From Candidatus Lariskella endosymbiont of Epinotia ramella (lineage in GTDB: Bacteria > Pseudomonadota > Alphaproteobacteria > Rickettsiales > Midichloriaceae): DNA of 64,000 nt. The notes beneath the pieces were generated by a model. The model was not told the origin of the DNA. It saw only the letters and a program-made list of their open reading frames with translations, and searched no databases. Location of the stretch: positions 992,001 to 1,056,000 of the forward strand of contig NZ_OZ026472.1 in NCBI RefSeq assembly GCF_964019805.1. Direction: 5' to 3'. Shown in pieces: positions 38,938 to 47,694 of the stretch (the first letter of the stretch is position 1; the number at the start of each line of letters is the position of its first letter). A program made the position numbers and the translations under genes.

Positions 38938-39675
38938 ATGAAGAAATATTTACTAAGCATTTTTTTGTCCCTTGCAATTCTGATTACAGGTTGCGGCAAA
39001 AAGGATGAAGAGAAAGTGTTAAAATTTGCTGTATCAGCCGATTATCCACCTTTTGAATATCGTGAAGGAGCTGGCGCTATTATTGGATTTGATATAGAGC
39101 TAGCTGGACTTATAGCAAAGCAAATGGATATGGAAGCTATATTTGAAGATATGAGATTCGCTAACATCTTTGCTGCCGTGCAGAGTGGAGCGGTTGATGC
39201 AGGCATCTCTACAATCACTGTTACAGAAGAGAGAGAAAAAAACTTTGATTTCTCAGATGTATACTATAGAGAAGAGATTGCTATTCTTTCAAACAAAGGA
39301 GAACAAGCAATAACTGATAAATCTCAATTAAGAACAAAAAAAATTGCTTGTCAACTCGGGACAACTATGGAGATTTGGCTAAAAGAAAATGCGAAAGATA
39401 CAGAACTTGTGCTTCTTGATAATAATCCACAAGCTGTTGAAGCTCTAAAAGCAGGTAGAGTTGATGGCGTGTTAATTGATTTATTTCAAGCGCAAGCTTT
39501 TGCACAAAAAAATATAGAGCTTGAATATACTAGCATAGCAAAATCAGAGTTTGGCTATGCAATAGCTATTAAAAAAGGTTCAGAGCTCAGAGAAAAAATT
39601 AATTCTGCGCTTAGAGCATTAAATGAAAATGGAGAGATTGCAAAATTAGCTCAAAAATGGCTGGGTGAAATTTAA
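38938..39675 (+). CDS. Amino acid ABC transporter substrate-binding lipoprotein
   Basis: A family 3 solute-binding protein, catching polar or basic amino acids outside the inner membrane. The signal peptide ends in a lipobox, LITGC, so Cys at about residue 19 is probably lipid-modified. LKFAVSADYPPFEYREGAGA then IIGFDIELAGLIAKQM is the family's start, and DAGISTITVTEEREKNFDFS follows. 245 residues is normal. The permease and ATP-binding genes are not in the window. Confidence 0.92.
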   Translation: MKKYLLSIFLSLAILITGCGKKDEEKVLKFAVSADYPPFEYREGAGAIIGFDIELAGLIAKQMDMEAIFEDMRFANIFAAVQSGAVDAGISTITVTEEREKNFDFSDVYYREEIAILSNKGEQAITDKSQLRTKKIACQLGTTMEIWLKENAKDTELVLLDNNPQAVEALKAGRVDGVLIDLFQAQAFAQKNIELEYTSIAKSEFGYAIAIKKGSELREKINSALRALNENGEIAKLAQKWLGEI

Positions 39676-40057
39676 TATATGCATCCACAAACACAAGCGC
39701 TTTCTTAGTTTAATTACTCATCTGATATTAAGTTATAAATGATATAAGTGATTTATATATTATTTATTACTTTTCACCTATTAGAGCTTATGAACTGCGC
39801 TAATGATTGATGCGTTGTATATTTATGTATTGTTTAAAGTGAAACCTTCAGTGATGTCTTTAAGATTTATTTATACTAGTGAGAAAAGAGATTCCGCCAC
39901 ATATTTTTAACTTTCTAGATTTGATTCTGTTATAATAAATAATTAATCTTTAACGTGTTTATTACTTCATAAGTCTGTTACCTCTTACAGTGGTAGCTTC
40001 TTCTTATTTTAAGCTTGATTACAATGTACAGTTGATAGATTATTTTATAAGTGTAAT
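39676..40057. other. AT-rich gap between binding-protein gene and IS5-family copy 3
   Basis: I see no coding region or strong repeat here. Confidence 0.4.
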
Positions 40058-40060
40058 ATT

Positions 40061-40958
40061 AGACCTCTTGCATAACCATATAAATTGATTAAAATCCTTG
40101 ATTTTATCAAGGATAACATGAAGTTTGAAAACATCAAAGATGAATACGCAGAAGAGTTTCGCAGGCTTACTGGCATTAAACGAGGAACGTTTGAAGTTAT
40201 ACTAAGTATATTAAAAGAAGCTGAAGCTATTTTAAAGTCTCAAGGTGGAAAACCCAATAAATTGGCTTTAGAAGATCGATTACTCATGACGCTTGAGTAC
40301 TTGCGTGAATACAGGACATATTTTCATATTTCCCGCAGTTATGGAATAAGTGAAAGTGCCTGTTATCGTAATATACGTTGGATTGAAGATACTCTAATTA
40401 AAGATAAACGATTTTCACTACCTGGACGTAAAGCATTACTAAAAAGCGATTCTGAATACGAACTTGTGTTAATTGATGCTACTGAAACACCGATAGAACG
40501 ACCTAAAAAAAACAGAAGCACTTTTATTCGGGAAAAAAGAGGCGACATACTCTAAAAACTCAGCTTATTGTGGATAAAAGGAAAAAAGAAATCATTTGCA
40601 CTAATTTTTCTAATGGCAAGCGTCATGATTTCAGGTTATTTAAAGAATCCGGAGTTCACATCCACCCTGAGATTAAAGTTCTTACAGATACTGGTTATCA
40701 AGGCATTGATAAGTTGCATTATAATTCAGAGTTACCAAAGAAAAAGACAAAAAAGCGACCACTAAGCAGGAAAGATAAAAAGAAAAATCGTCAATTGTCT
40801 AGTGAACGTGTTTTAAATGAAAACGTCATAGGCATGATCAAACGATTTAAAATTATCGCTGATCGTTATAGGAACAGAAGAAAACGATTCGGTTTAAGGT
40901 TTAATTTACTTGCTGGTATCTATAACTTTGAGCTTTAAATAGGTTATGCAAGAGGTCT
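40061..40958 (+). mobile_element. IS5-family element, full copy 3 (898 bp)
   Basis: Identical ends to the other copies, att duplicated at 40058-40060 and 40959-40961. Inserted in an intergenic region, so no gene is broken. Confidence 0.92.
40118..40938 (+). CDS. IS5-family transposase (two frames, -1 frameshift), copy 3
   Basis: The same two frames as the other copies (first frame 40118-40555, second ending 40938). The slip run of eight A is at 40505-40512. The ribosome site aagga precedes the ATG. A GTG at 40570 could start the second frame alone, giving a 122-residue product with only part of the catalytic domain. Confidence 0.88.
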
Positions 40959-41165
40959 ATTGTTGCAATATAGCTCTTTAACCTTTAAAGTATTATGTAT
41001 AGCGCAATATATAATTAATATCACTTTAACATTATTTATATATAATTGCATTTTCGCGCAAACAAATATTTAATAAATTTTTGTTTTGCAATCTTAGTAA
41101 AATTGTAACATTCTATATTAGCTTGCTAACACAATTGGCATTTATTTATTCATTAAGGAGGAAAA

Positions 41166-43352
41166 GTGAGGGACGGTAATATAGCAGATATCCAACCCTG
41201 CGTTGTAGTGGATGACGGTGTGATATCAGCATCAGACCTTGTATCATTGTTAATGCATGTTGTGAATGCGTACAATGATGCTAAAAAGACTAATGTGAAC
41301 AATGCTATTGATACTCAAGAGATTAATGTGAAATTATCATTTCAAGCATCTAATAATAATTCAGTTCTAAATGCCACGTTAAATATTAAAAATATCGAAA
41401 AAGTTGCAGGAGAAATAAACTCTAAAAGTCCAAAACAATCAGATGCTGAGATACTACAACTTTGCGGCAAGAATGTGGAGTTTTGGCAAGATTATGGTAT
41501 CGCAAAGAATGGAGAATTTACCAATTTACCTACTGGCTCCACAAAGTTCAAACTTGCAAATACAACACTGCATAAGTTTTTTAATGTACATAGAATAAAC
41601 AAGTATTCAAAGAAAGAAGAGATACAAGACGTCATTGGTTTATATAAGGATGAACATAACTATAATCAGTGGGTTTGTTCTGAGGCTTATGATGGCTCGA
41701 GGAAGATTGAATCATTTCAAGATGGAGTAATCAGCTATAACGACGAAGATTCATTAGACATAAGCGACTTTGTTTTTGTTGCGGGGAAATCTGGTGGAGC
41801 TAATTCCGCTGGTCAAGACGGCGGAATATATAGAAGAGGAGAGATAACAGCTCTAATTAAGCAAGAAAACAAAGGTGGTGATGTTGATAATGTTAGTAAT
41901 ATATGTGAATTTCTTGGCAGCAGGATGTTTGCACACGCCAAACCTAATTCTGGCGCAAAGGTATTTTTAGCAAAGAATTCTAGCAGCATAAAAATTCCGG
42001 ACAGTGACGGAAGCAATATATATGTTGCTTCCATATTTTTCGATCATTATAAAGATTTGTATGTTGATGCATATGATATTCTTGGAAAGCAAGCACCAAA
42101 AGATAGACCTTGGTTAATTGGGCAAGATGCAAGCGTGTTTAATCAAACGGTAACAAGTAAGAATTATAGTGGATTTTCTGATATAATGCCTCTTTCGCTA
42201 CTTATCGGAGATTTTGATATACATTGGGGAAATGTTGGTGTTGTTAGAGATCCAAGTAAGCCAGACGTTCCAGCAAAGATGGTAAGAATAGATTTTGCTT
42301 GGGCATTTAAAGGTGGTTTTGAGGATGAGGTTCATCCGCATTCGGTTTTCCGTCATTTGCCTGGATTTGGTCCAACAAATCACTTTGTTGAATATCCTGA
42401 AGAAATGAGGATAAACCCTACATTTGTTAGAGGTTTGAAAGATATATATGATTTCGATTTTACCATCGCTATAAAGGAGGGTTTTGACGAAGTTGGTAAG
42501 TACTATGGTATAGCTCCACTGCAAGAGTTTGCAAAGCAGGTTGCTACCATTGAGATCGCTAAAATTAATGATAAAGAAGGTATAGTAGAATCTCTAAAAA
42601 CTCATTTTATAGAAAAGATGCAGAAGAGGCAAACATCCCTTAAGGATTATGCTACTACGATAGATATCAGTCTTGCTTTTAATAAAAATGAGAAAGGTTC
42701 TTGGACTCTTACAGGATATCAAGATGATCATGGAAATCGCAGAACAGTTGAAGACATAATACGTGAAAATCCGGAATACTTCAAAAGAATACTTACTACA
42801 GGTGGGAAAGTAAGCTTAAAAAGAGATGAGCAGAAATCTTTTGGTGGGTTGATTAGTATGCTTGACGTATTTGGTATTTATAGAAAAATAAATGAAAGCA
42901 AGTGTACAAAGCAGCTTTTTGCCTATAAAGATCTGATAGATACAGAGATAAAAAGAAAGAAGATCTTGATAAATGAAAAAGACAGCTTTAGCTTAGAAAA
43001 AGAGAATGTTGTATCAAAACAAAATGCACAAGAGATAAAAGATCAACAGGAATTAAAACATGAAAAAAGAAATGTTGAAATCATACCAAGTGCTCAAGAA
43101 ATAACAAATCAGCAAGACTCAAGAAGTAAAAAAGAAAATGTTCAATCAACGCGAAATACCCAAGACACAAAAAATGAACAGAACTCACAGAATATAAAAG
43201 AAAGTACTCAAAAAGTAAACGATGACGCACGAGATTTGAAGCAAAAAGCACAGGTTGAAACAGTACAAAGTACTCAAATGTCTGGCAATAAGTTTGCTGA
43301 CAGGGTTGGACAACAAGCATCAAATAATAAAACTGTTCAGTTCAAACACTAA
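41166..43352 (+). CDS. Large protein with phosphoinositide-kinase-like catalytic motif and repeat tail; candidate effector
   Basis: Function is not established. A kinase-like core spans about residues 200-400: GGIYRRGEITALIKQE has a plausible ATP-binding Lys, NICEFLGSRMF a possible partner Glu, LLIGDFDIHWGNVGVV (about residue 348) is a D-x-H-x-x-N catalytic loop, and MVRIDFAWAF (about 374) a metal-binding D-F motif. This arrangement is characteristic of PI 3-/4-kinase-like and HipA-like folds, and rickettsial secreted PI kinases are known (for example Risk1). The C-terminal 110 residues are Gln/Lys/Glu-rich, with an imperfect repeat of about 22 residues (AQEIKDQQELKHEK, AQEITNQQDSRSKK, TQDTKNEQNSQNIK). 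No signal peptide or membrane segment. The start is a GTG behind a perfect aggagg site. It stands alone, between an IS copy and a MITE. Confidence 0.65.
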   Translation: MRDGNIADIQPCVVVDDGVISASDLVSLLMHVVNAYNDAKKTNVNNAIDTQEINVKLSFQASNNNSVLNATLNIKNIEKVAGEINSKSPKQSDAEILQLCGKNVEFWQDYGIAKNGEFTNLPTGSTKFKLANTTLHKFFNVHRINKYSKKEEIQDVIGLYKDEHNYNQWVCSEAYDGSRKIESFQDGVISYNDEDSLDISDFVFVAGKSGGANSAGQDGGIYRRGEITALIKQENKGGDVDNVSNICEFLGSRMFAHAKPNSGAKVFLAKNSSSIKIPDSDGSNIYVASIFFDHYKDLYVDAYDILGKQAPKDRPWLIGQDASVFNQTVTSKNYSGFSDIMPLSLLIGDFDIHWGNVGVVRDPSKPDVPAKMVRIDFAWAFKGGFEDEVHPHSVFRHLPGFGPTNHFVEYPEEMRINPTFVRGLKDIYDFDFTIAIKEGFDEVGKYYGIAPLQEFAKQVATIEIAKINDKEGIVESLKTHFIEKMQKRQTSLKDYATTIDISLAFNKNEKGSWTLTGYQDDHGNRRTVEDIIRENPEYFKRILTTGGKVSLKRDEQKSFGGLISMLDVFGIYRKINESKCTKQLFAYKDLIDTEIKRKKILINEKDSFSLEKENVVSKQNAQEIKDQQELKHEKRNVEIIPSAQEITNQQDSRSKKENVQSTRNTQDTKNEQNSQNIKESTQKVNDDARDLKQKAQVETVQSTQMSGNKFADRVGQQASNNKTVQFKH

Positions 43353-43450
43353 AAGTTACACCTTCAATTTCTTACAGATATAAAAAATGCTTGCTATGCT
43401 TCTTGCAAGCACTGATAAATGAACATAGTTTTCATACTTGAATAAACTAT

Positions 43451-43601
43451 GGTAAATTAAGCTGAGGTTTGCGTATTAAAGAATTGAACCAAAGCATACA
43501 TATGTTATTACTTTTTCCGAAAATCTTCGCTGTATGAGGATGGCATTTTCCTTTGAGTGTAACACACATCTATGTATGCGCAAACTTCAACTTAATTTAC
43601 T
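43451..43601. mobile_element. MITE-like element, copy 2 (151 bp)
   Basis: The opposite-orientation copy of the element at 11568-11720. Ends ggtaaattaagctgaggttt and the complement of agtaaattaagttgaagttt. Flanks are ctat and atat, an imperfect match. No coding potential. Confidence 0.75.
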
Positions 43602-43650
43602 ATATGTTTATCTGCCATTTATCACCAGCTTTATTCATTCTTTAGCTAGT

Positions 43651-43712
43651 ACGCGCCATCCGCCAGAAATTGATTTGCTATGCAAATAAATTTTTGTGGA
43701 GTAATAATATAT
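43651..43712. repeat. Family A hairpin core (A6)
   Basis: ccatccgccagaaattgatt then ttgctatgcaa, a short palindromic core between the convergent effector-like gene and miaB. Possible bidirectional terminator. Confidence 0.5.
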
Positions 43713-43782
43713 ATTCAGCAAAATGAAAATAATCTGAAAACAACCGAAGCAACAAGTTTTGTTTATGGCGTATTGAGGTATT

Positions 43783-45132
43783 TTAAATTATGCCAACTAG
43801 GCTGTTTTGTGATGCAGAAATGATTTTGACTTTGACCATTTTATTCATAAGGTCTGCATTACAATCGTCAATTATTACAGATTGCATATATGGAGATTTA
43901 CCCAAAAGCTGGCCATCTTTTTTACCATTCTTGTATATAAGAATGTCAAGGCTATTACCTATCATACTTCTGTTAAAATCAAGTTGCTGGCGATTTAATA
44001 CTTCCTGTAACCTTGCTAATCTTTCATTTTTTACTTCCTCTGAAATCTGGTTTTCTAATATAGAAGCTGGAGTGCCAGGACGTCTACTATACTTGAATGC
44101 AAAATATTGCGTATATCCTATTTCTTCGACAAGTGATATGGTTTCCAAGAAGTCTTGCTCAGTTTCACCGGGATATCCAACAATAAAATCAGATGAAAAC
44201 TGTATGTTAGAGTTTGCTTTCCTAAAACGCGATATTACATCAACATAAAGTTTTCTATCGTGTTTTCTGTTCATTGTCCGCAATATTTTATCAGAACCAG
44301 ATTGTACTGGAAGATGTATGAAAGGCATCAGTTTCGACTCACTAGCATGCAACTCAAATAATTTATTATCTTCCATATCACGAGGATGTGAAGTTGTATA
44401 TCTTATACGTTCTAGTCCATCTATCTTTGCAATATGCTCGATTAAATCAGCTATGCTAAATAATCTATCCTCAGGTGCTGTGCCCTTATAAGCGCTCACG
44501 TTCTGTCCAAGCAATGTAATCTCTTTTGTAGATCGTGATACCAAATTCAGAGCTTCTCTATATATTTCATGCACAGGTCTTGAATATTCAGGACCTCGCG
44601 TGTAAGGTACTACACAGAAATGGCAAAACTTATCACAGCCCTCTTGTATAGATAGAAAAGATGAGACATTACATGTAGTTTGCTCACCTAGCTGTTTTAC
44701 AGAATCAAACTTTACATTTTCTAAAAAATCAAGATTGATAGCCCACTTTTTTTCACGTCTTGCTTGTTCAATCAAAACTGGGAGGTGGTGATAAGATTGT
44801 GGCCCAACAACAACATCAACAAATTTAGCACGCTTAAAGATTTCCTCTCCCTCAGCTTGAGCAACGCAGCCTGCAACAGCTATTACAACATCATCGCCTT
44901 TTTTCTTTCTTGTCTCCTTGATTTTTCTGATCCTGCCAAGTTCTGCATAAACTTTTTCAGTAGGGTTCTCTCTTACATGACAAGTATTCAATATAAATAG
45001 ATCAGCATCAGATGCAGATTCTGTAATAGTAAAACCGTGTGGCCTTAAAAGTTCCACCATCTTTTCAGAGTCATAGAAATTCATCTGGCAGCCATACGTT
45101 TTTATGAATAGCTTACGCAAGTTAGACAGCAT
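43783..45132 (-). CDS. miaB: tRNA-2-methylthio-N6-dimethylallyladenosine synthase MiaB
   Basis: MiaB is a radical-SAM methylthiotransferase acting on A37 of tRNAs that read U-starting codons. The N-terminal UPF0004 domain (RKLFIKTYGCQMNFYDSEKM) carries Cys ligands for the second Fe-S cluster, with further Cys in LNTCHVRENPTEK and AVAGCVAQAEG. The radical-SAM motif CDKFCHFC is about residue 164. A C-terminal TRAM domain follows. 449 residues is normal. It follows tatA by 23 bases on the same strand. Confidence 0.96.
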   Translation of the reverse strand: MLSNLRKLFIKTYGCQMNFYDSEKMVELLRPHGFTITESASDADLFILNTCHVRENPTEKVYAELGRIRKIKETRKKKGDDVVIAVAGCVAQAEGEEIFKRAKFVDVVVGPQSYHHLPVLIEQARREKKWAINLDFLENVKFDSVKQLGEQTTCNVSSFLSIQEGCDKFCHFCVVPYTRGPEYSRPVHEIYREALNLVSRSTKEITLLGQNVSAYKGTAPEDRLFSIADLIEHIAKIDGLERIRYTTSHPRDMEDNKLFELHASESKLMPFIHLPVQSGSDKILRTMNRKHDRKLYVDVISRFRKANSNIQFSSDFIVGYPGETEQDFLETISLVEEIGYTQYFAFKYSRRPGTPASILENQISEEVKNERLARLQEVLNRQQLDFNRSMIGNSLDILIYKNGKKDGQLLGKSPYMQSVIIDDCNADLMNKMVKVKIISASQNSLVGII

Positions 45133-45155
45133 TTTATATTATTTATGATTTTTAT

Positions 45156-45323
45156 TTATTTCTGATTATCAGATTTATCTTCGTCTTTTCCACGCTTCAT
45201 GCCATCTTTAAATGCATTTAAGCCGGCTCCTATATCGCGCATGATCTTTGGTATTCTCCCTGCGCCAAATAAGACAAGTACTATTAAGAAGATTAGCAAT
45301 AACTCTCCAAAACGACCGCCCAT
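45156..45323 (-). CDS. tatA: Twin-arginine translocase subunit TatA
   Basis: TatA forms the Tat export pore. The 55-residue protein starts MGGRFGELLLIFLIVLVLFG with the single membrane helix, followed by the hinge AGRIPKIMRDIG and an amphipathic helix AGLNAFKDGMKRG, then a charged tail. I chose the ATG at 45323 because an ideal aggagg site precedes it; the frame is open further upstream only by chance. tatB and tatC are not adjacent. Confidence 0.92.
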   Translation of the reverse strand: MGGRFGELLLIFLIVLVLFGAGRIPKIMRDIGAGLNAFKDGMKRGKDEDKSDNQK

Positions 45324-45666
45324 TTTTGCGTACCTCCTAAAAATAAGCAAAGTCAACATAGAAAAAGCAAGGCACATGCTCAAAAAATAGCAATACAATA
45401 GCTAAAATCCACATGTAAAGCATTGCGTATGCTAGCATTTTTAATGATATTAAGCAAACAAAAGATTAAATCTAAATTGAGAATCGTGTAGAATGAAAAT
45501 AGTACTTCGTAAATGTTCTATAGCACTGTTAACAGTGTAAATACCAATTCTTCATTTATCATCATGGATATATTTTGACATGCTTATTGCAACTTTTAGT
45601 TTACTAGAATGTTTAACATGTTCTAGAATAACAACATAGCTTATAGCATTATCTGGAGGTTCGTTT

Positions 45667-47139
45667 ATGTCTGAAGGTGTTGGGTATGATATTGTTGATT
45701 TTATCAAGGGTGTAGAAGCAAACAAGTTAACTAATGATGATTTTATAAACTTCAATACACTTCCTAGAGATAAACTGAAAGCATTTCGAGAAGAGATGAT
45801 ACCAGCGTGTAGTACTGAGGAATTAACAAAATTTACAACAAACTTATTTTCTGCTCATATAGATCGTGCATTTTCTGAGGGGCTTGATGCATTTGAAGCG
45901 CCTGTACTTATAAGAGAGCAATCTCAATTATATCTCCTTGTAAACACATGCATGAAAGAAATTGGAAAAAGATATTTGGAACTGCAAGACAGTCCTGAGA
46001 AGTTTGGCACAGTAAAGATAGATCCGGCTATATTGGCTTGTTATTCTAATTATAGTGATAGGCTCACAGAATCAATATTAAAAATGCCTGAAGAGAATAT
46101 AAGGCATATGCTCTCTGAGGATATCGCTAAGATCATTAAGAATCAAAATCTTAAAGCGGGAAATGAAGTTGCATCTAACGCGATGGAAAATTTACTAGAA
46201 AAGCTATTTACGAGAGATGACGTACTTAAGTCAAACATAAGATCTGCACTTGTAGGTCTGCCAAACAGTAACGAAAAAGACTTGATAGAGCAGGTAAATG
46301 AAGTGCTTGCAAATTATGATGTTGATAATAACAGAAAAGAGATAGCAGATTATATAGCAAACCGTAATATAGCGTACAGTATATCATTTGTTATGTATAA
46401 GAACATGCTAGAGATGCCAAGTGAAGTCATGTCACATGAGGCAGGAGATATACTTGCAAAACATATTGAACTTGCTAAGCCTTATGGTCAATATGTTATG
46501 GCGCTTAGGACTCAAGATCTGACTAGTCAAATTCCATTAAAAGAAGCTATTTTATCGCATGTGCAGGGTAATGACTCTATACAAGAAAACTCCGAACTAT
46601 TAAAAATGGCTCAGCAAATAGATACTAGTAAATCACAAAATAATCAACAGGAGAACGTCTCTGTTTTAAAATATGTTGAAACAGTATTAATTGAATTTAT
46701 TGCTAAGGTTAAAGAAAGTTGTGTAAACATTAGCGCGAAAGCAAATATCGAGCTTGAGAAGTCTTTGTCTAGTATATATGACACACTTAAGCAGATAAGA
46801 GATTGCTTTCTCAGACATGATGATGTCGGTAAAGACCATTCTGAAGATATTGCTGTGCATTATACTAAAGCTGATGAGTCAATAAAAATAATGAAAGGGC
46901 AGCTGAGAGAAGAAACTATCGCTATGTTAGAGGAACAAGTTAGAGCAGTAATTAAAAATGTTCCTTCGGAACACAGAAAAGATCTTATCATGTTGCATGG
47001 TACTGTCATGAGTGAGTTGCAAACTCTACATGCTAAACAAGAAAGAGATCATGAGAAGGAAAATCAAGACAAAGGTCATAGCTGGCAGGAAAGAACAGAA
47101 ATAGCATCTAGAACAACAAACAGAGGAGTTTCAAGGTAA
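45667..47139 (+). CDS. Unknown 490-residue helical protein, possible effector
   Basis: I do not recognise this protein. It has no signal peptide or membrane segment and is rich in Glu, Lys, Asn and Gln, with long predicted helices (LAKHIELAKPYGQYVMALRT, IELEKSLSSIYDTLKQIRDC). The last 40 residues are highly charged (KQERDHEKENQDKGHSWQER, then TEIASRTTNRGVSR). This tail, an aromatic residue followed by an acidic residue and Arg, resembles the end of the kinase-like protein at 41166-43352 (KFADRVGQQAS). A ribosome site ggagg precedes the ATG. Flanked by non-coding repeats; its own gene context gives no hint. Confidence 0.6.
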   Translation: MSEGVGYDIVDFIKGVEANKLTNDDFINFNTLPRDKLKAFREEMIPACSTEELTKFTTNLFSAHIDRAFSEGLDAFEAPVLIREQSQLYLLVNTCMKEIGKRYLELQDSPEKFGTVKIDPAILACYSNYSDRLTESILKMPEENIRHMLSEDIAKIIKNQNLKAGNEVASNAMENLLEKLFTRDDVLKSNIRSALVGLPNSNEKDLIEQVNEVLANYDVDNNRKEIADYIANRNIAYSISFVMYKNMLEMPSEVMSHEAGDILAKHIELAKPYGQYVMALRTQDLTSQIPLKEAILSHVQGNDSIQENSELLKMAQQIDTSKSQNNQQENVSVLKYVETVLIEFIAKVKESCVNISAKANIELEKSLSSIYDTLKQIRDCFLRHDDVGKDHSEDIAVHYTKADESIKIMKGQLREETIAMLEEQVRAVIKNVPSEHRKDLIMLHGTVMSELQTLHAKQERDHEKENQDKGHSWQERTEIASRTTNRGVSR

Positions 47140-47690
47140 ATTTATACCGACCATAGGTAAATGAAGAGTTAGCATTTATTATGTATTATCCTGTTAATCA
47201 AGTCATTGTGTAAGCTTTTTTAGCCTAATTCCTATATTACTTCGTTAGTTTCTTTGCAAATATGTAAAAGTATTATGTGCGGAATTATCGTACTCAAAAG
47301 AATCATTACACAAATGCCTTATTAACAGTGCTATTGCTAAAAAATCTGCCATACACTATGATTATCAATCGGCAGCTCGAGTTACATAAGTCGCATTTTA
47401 AAGGCGCAAATTTTGAAAAGTATGAATAGTATACTTATAGTGTATTTCTTTTTCTTATATGATAGGGTTTTTGGTTGAGCTCATCAACTAAAGTAGTGTT
47501 TATGAATATATATTAGTTGTATCCTAGTCATACTTTTCAAAATTGGTGCCTTAAAGATTGTTCGTTATGTATTGATTATACACAAAAATGCTCACTGAAG
47601 CTCTTCCTAGCTCTTTTTGAAGTCTAACTTCATATGTATGCAAGTTAAATACCAACTCTTAATTTATTAGAGATATATTTTAAAGTATTT
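47140..47690. repeat. Repeat-rich gap: families B and D
   Basis: Holds a B fragment (aaatgaagagttagcattta, 47158), a reverse D copy (ttacttcgttagtttctttg, 47250), another B piece (ttttgaaaagtatgaatagt, 47410) and a full reverse B copy at 47520-47690 (tcatacttttcaaaattggt to accaactcttaatttatt). No gene is visible. Confidence 0.6.
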
Positions 47691-47694
47691 ATAA

